64,000 nt of DNA, taken from an uncultured Lachnospiraceae bacterium. Lineage in GTDB: Bacteria; Bacillota; Clostridia; Lachnospirales; Lachnospiraceae. Under the pieces are notes generated by a model. It was not told the origin of the DNA, searched no databases, and saw only the letters and a program-made list of their open reading frames with translations. The position numbers and the translations under genes were made by a program. Below, in pieces: positions 45,620 to 54,794 of this stretch. Numbering within the stretch: the stretch's first letter is position 1; each line of letters begins with the position of its first letter. Location: positions 17,939 to 81,938 of the forward strand of contig CAJUPJ010000016.1 in assembly GCA_910588655.1 (NCBI GenBank), given 5' to 3'.

Positions 45620-46483
45620 TTAAAATAGTTCCAGCTGTTTGTACTTTTCTGGTAAATCATGCAGATACTTAAAACAGTCATCCACATTGCAGACTATCCC
45701 GTTCTCCCTGCACCTTTTTCTGAATATCTGCATAAGCTCCTTATTATTATCACTTGCAATTTCATATGAATAACCATACCGTTTATGGTATTTCTGCCTT
45801 AATCCTGGAAAATGCCTGTCTAATGCAGCGTAAAAATACTCCCCGTTGCCATCACGCAGCGTCAGCCCCATTCCAAAACAGATAATGCCATAAACTTTTG
45901 CTTTTATGCATATATCCATAATTCCTTCAATATTTTCTTTTGTATCATTTATAAATGGAAGTATTGGCGAAAGCCATACAATAGAAGGTATCCCGTTCTC
46001 ACGTAAAATATTTAATACCTCTGCCCTTTCTTTTGTTGTACATACATTGGGTTCTATTATTTTACACAAGTCTTCATCATAAGTTGTAAGCGTTACCTGC
46101 ACAACACATTTTGCCTTTTTATTAATGCTTCTTAATAAATCCAAATCCCTTAAAATCCTGTTAGATTTAGTCTGGACTGCCAGCCCAAACTCATACCTGT
46201 CTATAATTTCAAGACATTTCCGTGTAAGCTGTAATTCTTCTTCGCACTGCATATATGGGTCACACATTGCTCCAGTGCCAACCATGCACTTTTTCCTTTT
46301 AGAAGCCAGTGCCCTTTCAAGAAGCAGAGGCGCATTTTGTTTTACTTCTATATCCTCAAAATCATGTGTAAAGCCATAACACCGGCTTCTGCTGTCACAA
46401 TAGATACATCCATGTGTGCATCCCCTGTAAATATTCATTCCATTCTGTGCTGATAAAATCCCCCTGGCATCTGTAAAATGCAT
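45620..46483 (-). CDS. Radical SAM protein, SplB-like
   Basis: 287 aa. The iron-sulphur motif C-x3-C-x2-C is in YRGCTHGCIYCDSRS near residue 21-28; AVQTKSNRILRDLDLL and VQVTLTTYDEDLCKIIEPN match the TIM-barrel of the spore photoproduct lyase-like branch (COG1533). Proteins of this length in Clostridia are usually annotated SPL-family radical SAM; a lesion-repair role is not shown and spore genes are absent here. AGGGGAATTAAAT precedes ATG. Confidence 0.85.
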   Translation of the reverse strand: MHFTDARGILSAQNGMNIYRGCTHGCIYCDSRSRCYGFTHDFEDIEVKQNAPLLLERALASKRKKCMVGTGAMCDPYMQCEEELQLTRKCLEIIDRYEFGLAVQTKSNRILRDLDLLRSINKKAKCVVQVTLTTYDEDLCKIIEPNVCTTKERAEVLNILRENGIPSIVWLSPILPFINDTKENIEGIMDICIKAKVYGIICFGMGLTLRDGNGEYFYAALDRHFPGLRQKYHKRYGYSYEIASDNNKELMQIFRKRCRENGIVCNVDDCFKYLHDLPEKYKQLELF

Positions 46484-46554
46484 ATTTAATTCCCCTTATA
46501 TCATCTAAAAATAATAAGCTCCGCCAGATTATTGTATTATAAAACATTAAAATA

Positions 46555-46608
46555 CCTCTGGCAGTTTATTAAAATGCATATTATTACAAATAATAAATCT
46601 GCCAGAGG
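46555..46608. terminator. Hairpin between the 46628 gene and the radical SAM gene
   Basis: CCTCTGGCAG (46555-46564) pairs with CTGCCAGAGG (46599-46608); the inner TTTATTA/TAATAAA extends the stem to 17 bp. CCGCCAGATT near 46521 is a further partial copy. Confidence 0.7.
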
Positions 46609-46627
46609 CCGTAATATCCGGAATATC

Positions 46628-47278
46628 TTAAATACTAAAATCCATCCTGTTCTTGTTTTCTTCCTGTTTCTCTTCTTTTATCTTAGACCAGTCAACATTA
46701 TTTATCTTCTCAAGCAGTTCTTCTGCTGAAGCAGCGCTTACCCTTGTCTTTTTAACATGGCTGCCACGTATGTACCCGCCCTTTTCTTCTTTTGATGCTT
46801 CTATGCGTTCCTTCTGCTTTTCGCTTAATGTTTCCAGTTCAGCAAAAAATGATACCTTGCCATTTTTATCTATTGAAACCCCAAGGCGTGTAACTTCGTC
46901 CTTTTTATCACCAAGCTGGTCTTTCATTCCAGATAATTTTTCCTTGGCTTCATCAATAATGCCCAGGTTCTTCTTTTTAAGTTCATCATCATTTGCCATC
47001 TTCTCAAGTTCTTCAGGGTCTATAAGTACACTGAAATCTTTAGTGCCCCTTGATAAATAAGCGTCAGCCTCTTCATCTGTTTCATAACTTGCTACTATAA
47101 AATCTACATCACCATATGTCTTTCTAAGCTCTTTTAAAAGATTTTTAGCCTTATCACTTAATTTAATATCTTTATCCTTTGTTTCCTGTGCCTGTTTTGC
47201 AGTATTTGTCTTTTTATTCTGTATGGTATTGTTATAATTATTTCCAAGAAATGCCCCATAACTGCTTATTCCATTCAT
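46628..47278 (-). CDS. Clostridial protein of unknown function (DUF6033-like)
   Basis: 216 aa, hydrophilic. The N-terminus MNGISSYGAFLGNNYNN followed by a Lys/Thr/Gln-rich stretch is low-complexity, reminiscent of proteins exported with or attached to cell-surface appendages, but no signal peptide is visible. The middle is helical (KLSDKAKNLLKELRKTYGDV, DFIVASYETDEEADAYL) and the C-terminus is strongly charged (KIKEEKQEENKNRMDF). I recall similar Lachnospiraceae proteins carrying a DUF6033 label; no function is known to me. AAGGAGGGCGTATT precedes ATG. Transcribed alone, ending at the 46555 hairpin. Confidence 0.7.
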   Translation of the reverse strand: MNGISSYGAFLGNNYNNTIQNKKTNTAKQAQETKDKDIKLSDKAKNLLKELRKTYGDVDFIVASYETDEEADAYLSRGTKDFSVLIDPEELEKMANDDELKKKNLGIIDEAKEKLSGMKDQLGDKKDEVTRLGVSIDKNGKVSFFAELETLSEKQKERIEASKEEKGGYIRGSHVKKTRVSAASAEELLEKINNVDWSKIKEEKQEENKNRMDFSI

Positions 47279-47387
47279 AATACGCCCTCCTTAGCTAAAT
47301 AAATAAAATCCTGGTTAAAGTTAAACACCAGCTGCCTGGTATTTAATTATATTATCGGCAATATTTTCCTAAAAAATTAGAACCAAA

Positions 47388-48572
47388 TTAAACAAGACGT
47401 GCAGTTTCCCTTGCTATTGCAAGTTCTTCATTTGTTGGCACAATCCATACAGGTACTTTACTTGACGGTGTGGAAAGAAGGACTTCTTCACCATGTGTTT
47501 TATTAGCTTCCTCATCCATTTCAACACCAATCGCACTAAGACCGTCCATTATACTTTTCCTTATTTCGCTGCTGTTTTCACCCGCACCAGCAGTAAGTGC
47601 TATTGCATCAGCCCCGCCAAGTGCCATATAATATGCCCCGATATATTTAATTATACGGTATGCAAGTACATCCAGTGCATTAGAAGCATCTTCATTTCCA
47701 TTTTTTGAAGCTTCAATAATATCCCTGCAGTCATTTGATACACCGGACAATCCATACACACCAGACTTTTTATTTAAAACCATAGTCATTTCACTAACAC
47801 TTATATTTTCTTTCTGGCAGATAAACTCAATAATTGCAGGGTCAATATCACCTGAACGTGTACCCATAACAAGACCTTCAAGCGGCGTCATCCCCATGCT
47901 TGTATCAATTGATTTGCCATTTTTAACAGCAGCAATGCTTGCACCGCTTCCTATATGGCATATTATAAGTTTTGAATTTTCATAATCAAGCCCTGCAAGT
48001 TCTGCAAGCCTCTTTGAAACAAAACTATGGCTTGTCCCATGGAAACCATAACGGCGTACGCCATATTTACTGTAATATTCCTTCGGCAGTCCATATAAAT
48101 AAGCCTTTGCTGGCATTGTCTGGTGAAATGCTGTATCAAAAACTGCAACATGCTTAATTCTTGGCATAGCCCTCTGGCAGGCACGTATACCAAGAATATT
48201 AGCAGGATTATGAAGCGGGGCAAGGTCATTACATGTTTCTATTTCCTTAATAATATCCTCATCAATCACAACCGAAGAAGAGAATTTCTCCCCTCCATGT
48301 ACAAGGCGGTGTCCTATAGCATGTATCTCATCAAGCGAACTAATTACCCCGTCTTTTAAATCTGTAAGCATATCAAGGACTTTGCTAATAGCAACTGCAT
48401 GGTCTGGAAGGCTTGTTTCTGTTTCTGTCTTTTTGCCGCCTGATTTATAAACAATCTTTCCATCAAACCCAATGCGTTCACAATTTCCTGATGCTTTAAC
48501 CTGCTCTGTTTCCGAATCAACTAACTGGAATTTAAGAGAAGAACTTCCACAATTTACTACTAAAATATTCAT
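47388..48572 (-). CDS. ackA: Acetate kinase
   Basis: Makes ATP and acetate from acetyl phosphate. 394 aa from ATG 48570-48572; GGAGG is eight bases before it while two earlier in-frame ATGs overlap that site. Motifs: NCGSSSLKFQ at the N-terminus, VFDTAFHQTMP, CHIGSGASIAAV and the second signature YGFHGTSH. No pta gene is adjacent. With nifJ nearby it fits pyruvate to acetyl-CoA to acetate fermentation. Confidence 0.97.
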   Translation of the reverse strand: MNILVVNCGSSSLKFQLVDSETEQVKASGNCERIGFDGKIVYKSGGKKTETETSLPDHAVAISKVLDMLTDLKDGVISSLDEIHAIGHRLVHGGEKFSSSVVIDEDIIKEIETCNDLAPLHNPANILGIRACQRAMPRIKHVAVFDTAFHQTMPAKAYLYGLPKEYYSKYGVRRYGFHGTSHSFVSKRLAELAGLDYENSKLIICHIGSGASIAAVKNGKSIDTSMGMTPLEGLVMGTRSGDIDPAIIEFICQKENISVSEMTMVLNKKSGVYGLSGVSNDCRDIIEASKNGNEDASNALDVLAYRIIKYIGAYYMALGGADAIALTAGAGENSSEIRKSIMDGLSAIGVEMDEEANKTHGEEVLLSTPSSKVPVWIVPTNEELAIARETARLV

Positions 48573-48612
48573 TTCCATTACCTCCATGATTAAATCACAT
48601 AAACTTAAATTT

Positions 48613-48641
48613 AGTATACTTTATAAGCTTTTCTTTGTCTA
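48613..48641 (-). promoter_or_regulatory. Promoter of ackA
   Basis: On the minus strand TAGACA (48636-48641), 17-base spacer, TATACT (48613-48618), 41 bases before the start codon. The stretch from 48642 to 48842 is AT-rich spacer in which I see no gene. Confidence 0.6.
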
Positions 48642-48842
48642 GTGCAACATAAATATTTTCCATATCCCTTCCATTTATATAAAATTATATACAATAAGTA
48701 ACTGGCATAGTGTTGTAAATATATACAATAATATTTGCCAAACATTAGTAATATTATATATTTACTTTTTCTGTTTTTAGATATATGATATACAAGATAT
48801 TAAAAACAATCTATAAATTAATATATTGTAAATAAAAGCTGG

Positions 48843-48871
48843 TAGACTTTAAACCTTGTATATGCTAATAT
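48843..48871 (+). promoter_or_regulatory. Possible promoter of the 48896 coiled-coil gene
   Basis: TAGACT (48843-48848), 17-base spacer, TAATAT (48866-48871), 25 bases before the start codon, which would leave a very short leader. Confidence 0.4.
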
Positions 48872-48895
48872 TTATTAATAAAGGAGGCACGTGAA

Positions 48896-49357
48896 ATGAC
48901 CAATAATGAACTGCTGCTTGCTATATCTGACATGATGGACCAGAAACTTGACACAAGATTAAAACCCATTGAAACAGATATTAAGTCAATGAAAGAAGAT
49001 ATCAATACACTAAAAGAAGATGTTAGTTCCCTCAAAACCGATGTCAGCATACTCAAAACCGAAGTGGCTATAATTAAGGAAGATGTTAATTCTCTAAAAA
49101 TTAATTATAATACTTTAAGCACAGAAGTTAGTAATTTAAAAGATGATGTTAATTTATTAAAAACTGATGTGCTTAGTATAAAGTTATTCCAGGAGAATAC
49201 CATTCTTCCAAGGTTAAATACCATAGAATCATGCTATACAGGTACTTATACAAGGTATAAAAATTATGCTGACAAAATGCAGCCAGCTTTTGATGATGTT
49301 GATTTACTGAAGAAAGTTGTATCTGAACATAGCAAAAAATTAGAACATCTGGCATAA
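48896..49357 (+). CDS. Heptad-repeat coiled-coil protein of unknown function
   Basis: 153 aa. Residues about 30-98 are a register-perfect coiled coil of seven-residue units of the form SLKTDVS, NLKDDVN or LLKTDVL, about nine in tandem, with Leu/Ile at a and Val/Ile at e positions; the DNA shows matching 21-base periodicity. A short N-terminal helix (NELLLAISDMMDQKLDTRL) and a C-terminal helix (FDDVDLLKKVVSEHSKKL) flank it. No signal peptide or membrane segment. Small proteins of this kind are common in Lachnospiraceae; function unknown. GGAGG precedes the ATG. It could be co-transcribed with tmcAL, 59 bases downstream. Confidence 0.75.
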   Translation: MTNNELLLAISDMMDQKLDTRLKPIETDIKSMKEDINTLKEDVSSLKTDVSILKTEVAIIKEDVNSLKINYNTLSTEVSNLKDDVNLLKTDVLSIKLFQENTILPRLNTIESCYTGTYTRYKNYADKMQPAFDDVDLLKKVVSEHSKKLEHLA

Positions 49358-49416
49358 CCTGCTGTGACTACTGGATATTACCAAATATTAAATGCAATAT
49401 AGAAACGAAGGTTATT

Positions 49417-50736
49417 ATGAAAACTACTGGCATTATTGCAGAATACAATCCTTTTCACAATGGGCACATACACCAGATTGAAACTATACGCAGACAGACA
49501 GATACTGGAATTATAGTTGTTGTGATGAGCGGGAATTTTGTACAGCGTGGGACTCCTGCTTTTACTGATAAATATTTACGTACTGCAATGGCTCTTGCAA
49601 GCGGGGCAGATTTCGTTTTTGAACTTCCTGTTATTTACGCTTCTGCAAGCGCAGGGCTTTTTGCCCTTGGTGGCATAGCACTTCTTGAAAGCCTTGGCTT
49701 TGTTGACAGTATATGCTTTGGTAGCGAGTGTAATAATATGGCTGTATTAAAACAGGCAGCGGATATCCTGCTTAATGGTGGCAGCCAGTTTAATTTTTCC
49801 ATAAGCCAGTCCGTCCAGTCGGGTATCTCATATCCTATGGCACAGCATATGGCAATAAAAAAGCATTTTCCTGGCATTGCAGATAATATATGTGAAGAGG
49901 CAGCAAAGCCTAATAATATTCTTGGAATAGAATATTTAAAGGCACTTGTATTATTAAAAAGCAAAATCACCCCATATACTATACAAAGATGTGATAGCGG
50001 ATATAACAGCCAGGACTATTCCCTTAATAAGGGTAACTTTATTTCTGCTGCTGCTATAAGAAATGCGTTTATTAATGAACCAGAACCATTAAATGCTGTT
50101 TCCCCTTTTATTCCTTTAAATACATTGGATATCCTTTCACAAAACAGAGACCGCATAAATATAAATGAAAATATGTTTTCTGGTGTGCTCTATTATAAAT
50201 TAAGGGAAATTACATGTACTTGCGGTGATAAAGAAGCTGTACAAAGGCTGGCTGGATTTCTTGATGTTTCAGAAGCACTTGCTGGCAGGATTATAAAAAA
50301 TATGTGTAATTATAATACATTTACAGGGTTTGTACAGACACTTAAGACTAAGCAGTACACTTACAGCAGGGTCTGCCGCTCACTTATCCATATACTGCTT
50401 GATATACACACATATGACTACAATATAAAACTTCCTTTATCAACTGGAAACTGCATTAATCCATTACAGGTTACACCATATGCAAGGCTTCTTGGCATGA
50501 ATAAAGACAAAAGCCATGTTTTAAAAAAGATAAAAAATACTGTACTGGTTACAAAAACTGCTGATGCCACACGCCTGTTCCAAAACAGCAGCATTTTAAA
50601 ACAGCATGGCATGGAAAGCTTTGCCAAAAAGACATTTGAAAAAGATATATTTGCTGCTGATTTATACAGGCTGGTATCTAAACAGGGAAACAATCCCTGT
50701 CCTGATGAATACAGGGCTGGTGTTATTATTAAATAG
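49417..50736 (+). CDS. tmcAL: tRNA(Met) cytidine acetate ligase
   Basis: 439 aa, formerly YlbM/DUF795. It activates acetate with ATP and acetylates the wobble cytidine of elongator tRNA-Met. The nucleotidyltransferase-like N-terminus shows IIAEYNPFHNGHIHQI (HIGH-type motif) and MSGNFVQRGTPAFTDKYLR. Use of free acetate fits the neighbouring ackA, although in many Firmicutes the two are simply neighbours. The C-terminal helical region is complete. Possible ribosome binding site GAAGG. Confidence 0.92.
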   Translation: MKTTGIIAEYNPFHNGHIHQIETIRRQTDTGIIVVVMSGNFVQRGTPAFTDKYLRTAMALASGADFVFELPVIYASASAGLFALGGIALLESLGFVDSICFGSECNNMAVLKQAADILLNGGSQFNFSISQSVQSGISYPMAQHMAIKKHFPGIADNICEEAAKPNNILGIEYLKALVLLKSKITPYTIQRCDSGYNSQDYSLNKGNFISAAAIRNAFINEPEPLNAVSPFIPLNTLDILSQNRDRININENMFSGVLYYKLREITCTCGDKEAVQRLAGFLDVSEALAGRIIKNMCNYNTFTGFVQTLKTKQYTYSRVCRSLIHILLDIHTYDYNIKLPLSTGNCINPLQVTPYARLLGMNKDKSHVLKKIKNTVLVTKTADATRLFQNSSILKQHGMESFAKKTFEKDIFAADLYRLVSKQGNNPCPDEYRAGVIIK

Positions 50737-50856
50737 GTTATACAAGGTTACAGCCACACATGTGAAAAAATTTTTTTTAATTGTATTTATTCTGTATTTC
50801 TGTCAATAATATCTATATAACAATTAACAATTCCTCCTCCGTAACAAGCAGGAAAA

Positions 50857-50886
50857 ATGCTGCCATGTATAACAACATGGCAGCAT
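50857..50886 (-). terminator. Terminator of nifJ
   Basis: ATGCTGCCATG / CATGGCAGCAT stem with an 8-base loop and, on the minus strand, a following TTTTTCC. Confidence 0.85.
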
Positions 50887-50918
50887 CCATAACCTGCATT
50901 TCTGCAAAATATTATATT

Positions 50919-53900
50919 TTATTTATAGAGTTCTACTAACCTCTGTAAGTGCTCATAACGTGCCTTTGCAGCATCCTCTGACTCTTTAAAGAGTTTTTCA
51001 GCACGCTCTGGGAATGGCTTAATAAGACGTGTATAACGTGACTCATTATTAAGGAATTCCTGGTATGAACCATCTCCTTCTTTAGATGAAAGAGTAAATG
51101 GATTTTTGCCTTCTGCTTTAAGTGCAGGGTTGAATGAGAATAAGTTCCAGTATCCTGATTTAACTGCTTTCTTCATCTCATCCTGGCAGTGGTTCATGCC
51201 ACCCTTAGCGATACCGTGGAGTTCACAAGGAGCATAGCCAATTATAAGTGAAGGGCCATTGTAAGCTTCTGCTTCTGCTATAGCTTTAACTGCCTGTGCA
51301 GGATTTGCACCAAGTGCAATCTGTGCTACGTAAACATAGCCATAGCTCATTGCAATTTCTGCAAGGCTCTTCTTGCCAATTTCCTTACCTGCTGCCGCAA
51401 ACTGGCAAACCTCACCAATATTTGAAGCCTTTGATGCCTGTCCGCCTGTATTAGAATACATTTCTGTATCAAATACCATAACGTTTACATTCTCGCCTGA
51501 TGCAAGCACATGGTCAAGACCACCGAAACCGATATCATATGCCCATCCGTCACCACCGAATATCCATACAGATTTCTTAGCAAGGTAATCTTTCTTGTCA
51601 AGTGCTGCCTTTGCGTCAGGGCATCCAGCAGCAGCTGCCTTTTCAAGCTCAGGTATAAGAGCCTCTGTTGCAGGTGCATTAGCCTTTGTATCATCCTTTG
51701 TTTCAACAAATTTATCTGCTGCCGCTTTTAACTCTGCTGAAGCCTTGTCAGAAGCTGCACATGCCTTTACAGACTCAATAGCCTGGTCACGCAGGTACTT
51801 CTGGCCTATATGCATACCAAGACCATGCTCAGCATTATCTTCAAACAGTGAGTTAGACCATGCAGGTCCTTTCTTGGAATCCTTATTTACTGTATATGGT
51901 GATGTTGCAGCAGGGTTGCCCCAGATTGAAGAACATCCTGTAGCATTTGAAATATACATCTGCTCACCAAAGAGCTGTGTAACCAGACGTGCATAAGATG
52001 TTTCTGCACAGCCTGCGCAGCTTCCTGAGAACTCAAGGAGAGGCTGGTTATACTGGCTTCCCTTAGGTGTTGTATCAGCAAAACCGCTGTCTTTCTTGCC
52101 AACATTAGCAACAAGATAGTCAAATACTGGCTGTTCATCAGCTTCTTCTGCCTGTGGAACCATCTTAATAGCGCCTTCAGCAGGACATACTGTTATACAC
52201 TCACCACATCCCATACAGTCAAGAGGTGATACACTCATTGTAAACTTGTAGCTTGTCTTCTTAGACTTATCATCTGCTGTCTTAATATTAGAAGGTGCAG
52301 CACTAACCTCATCCTCTGTAAGAAGGAATGGACGTATTGTAGCATGTGAGCATACAAACGCACAGTTATTACACTGTACACACTTCTCAGGGTCCCATGT
52401 AGGAACTGTTACAGCAGTACCACGCTTCTCATATGCAGAAGCACCTGTTTCAAACTGTCCGTCAGGGTTGTCAATAAATGCAGATACAGGAAGGCTGTCA
52501 CCATCCATCTTAGAGATTGGTTCCATAAGGTCTTTAACCATCTTAACAACCTCTGGACGTCCTGAAAGTTCTTTTGCAGGAGCATCAGGAGCAGGATTCT
52601 TCCATGAGTCTGGAACTTCTACCTTATGGACAGCATCTACACCAGCATCAATTGCTTTGTAGTTCATCTCAACTACTGCATCACCCTTTTTGCTATATGA
52701 CTTTTTAGCAGCCTGTTTCATATAATCAACAGCTTCATCAATAGGCATAACGTCAGCAAGCTTAAAGAACGCAGACTGGAGGATTGTATTGGTACGCTTG
52801 CCCATTCCTATTTCAATAGCCTTGTCAATAGCATTAATTGTGTAAAGCTGGATATTATTATCAGCTATATATTTCTTAGCACCAGCATCTAACTTAGACT
52901 CAAGTTCATCATCAGACCACTGGCAGTTAATCATAAATACGCCGCCTGGCTTAACATCCTGTACCATCTTAAAGCCATTTACTACATATGAAGGGTTGTG
53001 GCAGGCAACAAAGTCAGCCTGGTTAATATAGTAAGGGCTCTTAATAGGATTATCACCAAAACGGAGGTGTGAAATAGTTACACCACCTGTTTTCTTAGAG
53101 TCATACTGGAAATATGCCTGGATATATTTATCTGTATGGTCACCAATAATCTTTGTAGAGTTCTTATTAGCGCCAACAGTACCATCACCGCCGAGACCCC
53201 AGAACTTGCACTCTTTTGTTCCTGGTGCTGATGTAATAGGAGCCGGCTTAACTTCTGGAAGGCTTAAGTTAGTAACATCATCTACAATACCAATTGTAAA
53301 GCGTGCCTTAGGCGCATCCTTTTCCAGTTCTTTAAATACTGCAAATACAGATGAAGGAGGTGTATCCTTTGAACCGAGGCCATAACGTCCGCCTGTAAGG
53401 ACAATATCATTAAGCCCTGCTTCACGGAGTGTAGCTGCTACATCAAGGAAAAGAGGGTCACCTAATGAACCTGGCTCTTTTGTACGGTCAAGTACCGCAA
53501 CCTTCTTAGCTGTCTTAGGAAGGACTTTAAGTATAGCCTCTGAAGACCAAGGACGGTATAAACGTACTTTAATAAGACCAACCTTTTCACCTGCTGCTGT
53601 AAGGTAATCAATAACTTCTTCTGCAACGTCGCAGATAGAACCCATAGCAACAATTACACGTTCAGCATCTGGAGCACCATAATAGTTAAATAAGCCATAA
53701 TCTGTACCTAACTTCTGGTTTACCTTGTCCATGTACTTCTCAACAACTGCTGGAAGTGCATCATAAGCTTTGTTACATGCCTCGCGGTGCTGGAAGAATA
53801 CGTCACCATTTTCATGTGAACCACGTGAAGCCGGATGCTCTGGGTTAAGTGCATGCTTGCGGAATTCATCAACTGAATCCATTGGGCACATTTCCTTAAG

Positions 53901-54470
53901 GTCTTCATAATCCCATTTTTCGATTTTCTGGATTTCATGGGATGTACGGAAACCATCAAAGAAGTTAATAAATGGAACTTTGCCTTCTAATGCTGCAAGA
54001 TGTGCAACAGGGCTTAAATCCATAACTTCCTGTGGATTTGTCTCTGCAAGCATTGCAAAACCTGTCTGGCGGCATGCATATACGTCGCTGTGGTCACCAA
54101 AAATATTTAATGAATGTGTTGATACTGTACGTGCTGATACATGGAAAACACTAGGTAACTGTTCACCAGCAATCTTATACATATTAGGTATCATAAGAAG
54201 AAGACCCTGTGATGCTGTGAATGTTGTAGTAAGTGCACCTGCTGCAAGTGAACCATGTACTGTACCGGCAGCGCCTGCCTCAGACTCCATCTCTACTACT
54301 TTAACTGTGTTTCCAAAAATGTTCTTCTGTCCTGCTGCTGACCACATATCTACAGAGTCAGCCATAGGGCTTGAAGGTGTGATAGGATAGATACCTGCAA
54401 CTTCTGTGTAGGCATATGCTACGTGTGCTGCTGCTGTATTTCCATCCATTGATTGTTTAGCTCTAGCCAT
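50919..54470 (-). CDS. nifJ: Pyruvate:ferredoxin (flavodoxin) oxidoreductase
   Basis: 1,183 aa single-chain enzyme that turns pyruvate and CoA into acetyl-CoA, CO2 and reduced ferredoxin. Start ATG 54468-54470 (MARAKQSMDGNTAAAH) with GGAGG 11 bases upstream. Order of domains: pyruvate-binding domain I (YPITPSSPMAD), domain II, the gamma-like domain, a two-cluster ferredoxin domain (CVQCNNCAFVCSHAT and CMGCGECITVCPAEGA), and the TPP domain with CAGCAETSYARL and FGGDGWAYDIGFGG. All cluster cysteines are present. Monocistronic; a possible promoter TTTACT-17-TAAAAT lies just upstream on the minus strand. Confidence 0.97.
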   Translation of the reverse strand: MARAKQSMDGNTAAAHVAYAYTEVAGIYPITPSSPMADSVDMWSAAGQKNIFGNTVKVVEMESEAGAAGTVHGSLAAGALTTTFTASQGLLLMIPNMYKIAGEQLPSVFHVSARTVSTHSLNIFGDHSDVYACRQTGFAMLAETNPQEVMDLSPVAHLAALEGKVPFINFFDGFRTSHEIQKIEKWDYEDLKEMCPMDSVDEFRKHALNPEHPASRGSHENGDVFFQHREACNKAYDALPAVVEKYMDKVNQKLGTDYGLFNYYGAPDAERVIVAMGSICDVAEEVIDYLTAAGEKVGLIKVRLYRPWSSEAILKVLPKTAKKVAVLDRTKEPGSLGDPLFLDVAATLREAGLNDIVLTGGRYGLGSKDTPPSSVFAVFKELEKDAPKARFTIGIVDDVTNLSLPEVKPAPITSAPGTKECKFWGLGGDGTVGANKNSTKIIGDHTDKYIQAYFQYDSKKTGGVTISHLRFGDNPIKSPYYINQADFVACHNPSYVVNGFKMVQDVKPGGVFMINCQWSDDELESKLDAGAKKYIADNNIQLYTINAIDKAIEIGMGKRTNTILQSAFFKLADVMPIDEAVDYMKQAAKKSYSKKGDAVVEMNYKAIDAGVDAVHKVEVPDSWKNPAPDAPAKELSGRPEVVKMVKDLMEPISKMDGDSLPVSAFIDNPDGQFETGASAYEKRGTAVTVPTWDPEKCVQCNNCAFVCSHATIRPFLLTEDEVSAAPSNIKTADDKSKKTSYKFTMSVSPLDCMGCGECITVCPAEGAIKMVPQAEEADEQPVFDYLVANVGKKDSGFADTTPKGSQYNQPLLEFSGSCAGCAETSYARLVTQLFGEQMYISNATGCSSIWGNPAATSPYTVNKDSKKGPAWSNSLFEDNAEHGLGMHIGQKYLRDQAIESVKACAASDKASAELKAAADKFVETKDDTKANAPATEALIPELEKAAAAGCPDAKAALDKKDYLAKKSVWIFGGDGWAYDIGFGGLDHVLASGENVNVMVFDTEMYSNTGGQASKASNIGEVCQFAAAGKEIGKKSLAEIAMSYGYVYVAQIALGANPAQAVKAIAEAEAYNGPSLIIGYAPCELHGIAKGGMNHCQDEMKKAVKSGYWNLFSFNPALKAEGKNPFTLSSKEGDGSYQEFLNNESRYTRLIKPFPERAEKLFKESEDAAKARYEHLQRLVELYK

Positions 54471-54625
54471 CTTAATTTTTTCCTCCTTAATAAAGTTCTT
54501 TCTCATATTTTATCACTTAGTGTCTGAAAAGTAAAGAAAACTATATGCATTTTTACCATATTTAATTAAAAAAACGGGGATTAATAGTGTATAATTATTA
54601 AATTTTTATAAATTAATAACCAAGC

Positions 54626-54654
54626 TTGACTTTGCCTTTAATATTGAATAGAAT
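54626..54654 (+). promoter_or_regulatory. Sigma-A promoter of the DAHP synthase gene
   Basis: TTGACT (54626-54631), 17-base spacer, TAGAAT (54649-54654). The leader of about 130 bases has a small hairpin (TGCAG..TTTTGAATTC..CTGCA near 54684) but no T-box or leader peptide that I can recognise. Confidence 0.7.
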
Positions 54655-54794
54655 AAATATTTGTTGTTATCCAGTAAAATAATGCAGTTTTGAATTCCTG
54701 CATCCTGGTTAACAAGTATTGTATATATAATAATACATTTCCGGATAATTTCAAGAAGAAATATTAACCATATAAACCAAGACAGGAGGAAACA

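Noticed and set aside
54655..54794. T-box or tryptophan/phenylalanine leader before the DAHP synthase gene
   Set aside because: I found no T-box consensus, no leader peptide with repeated aromatic codons, and only one short hairpin.
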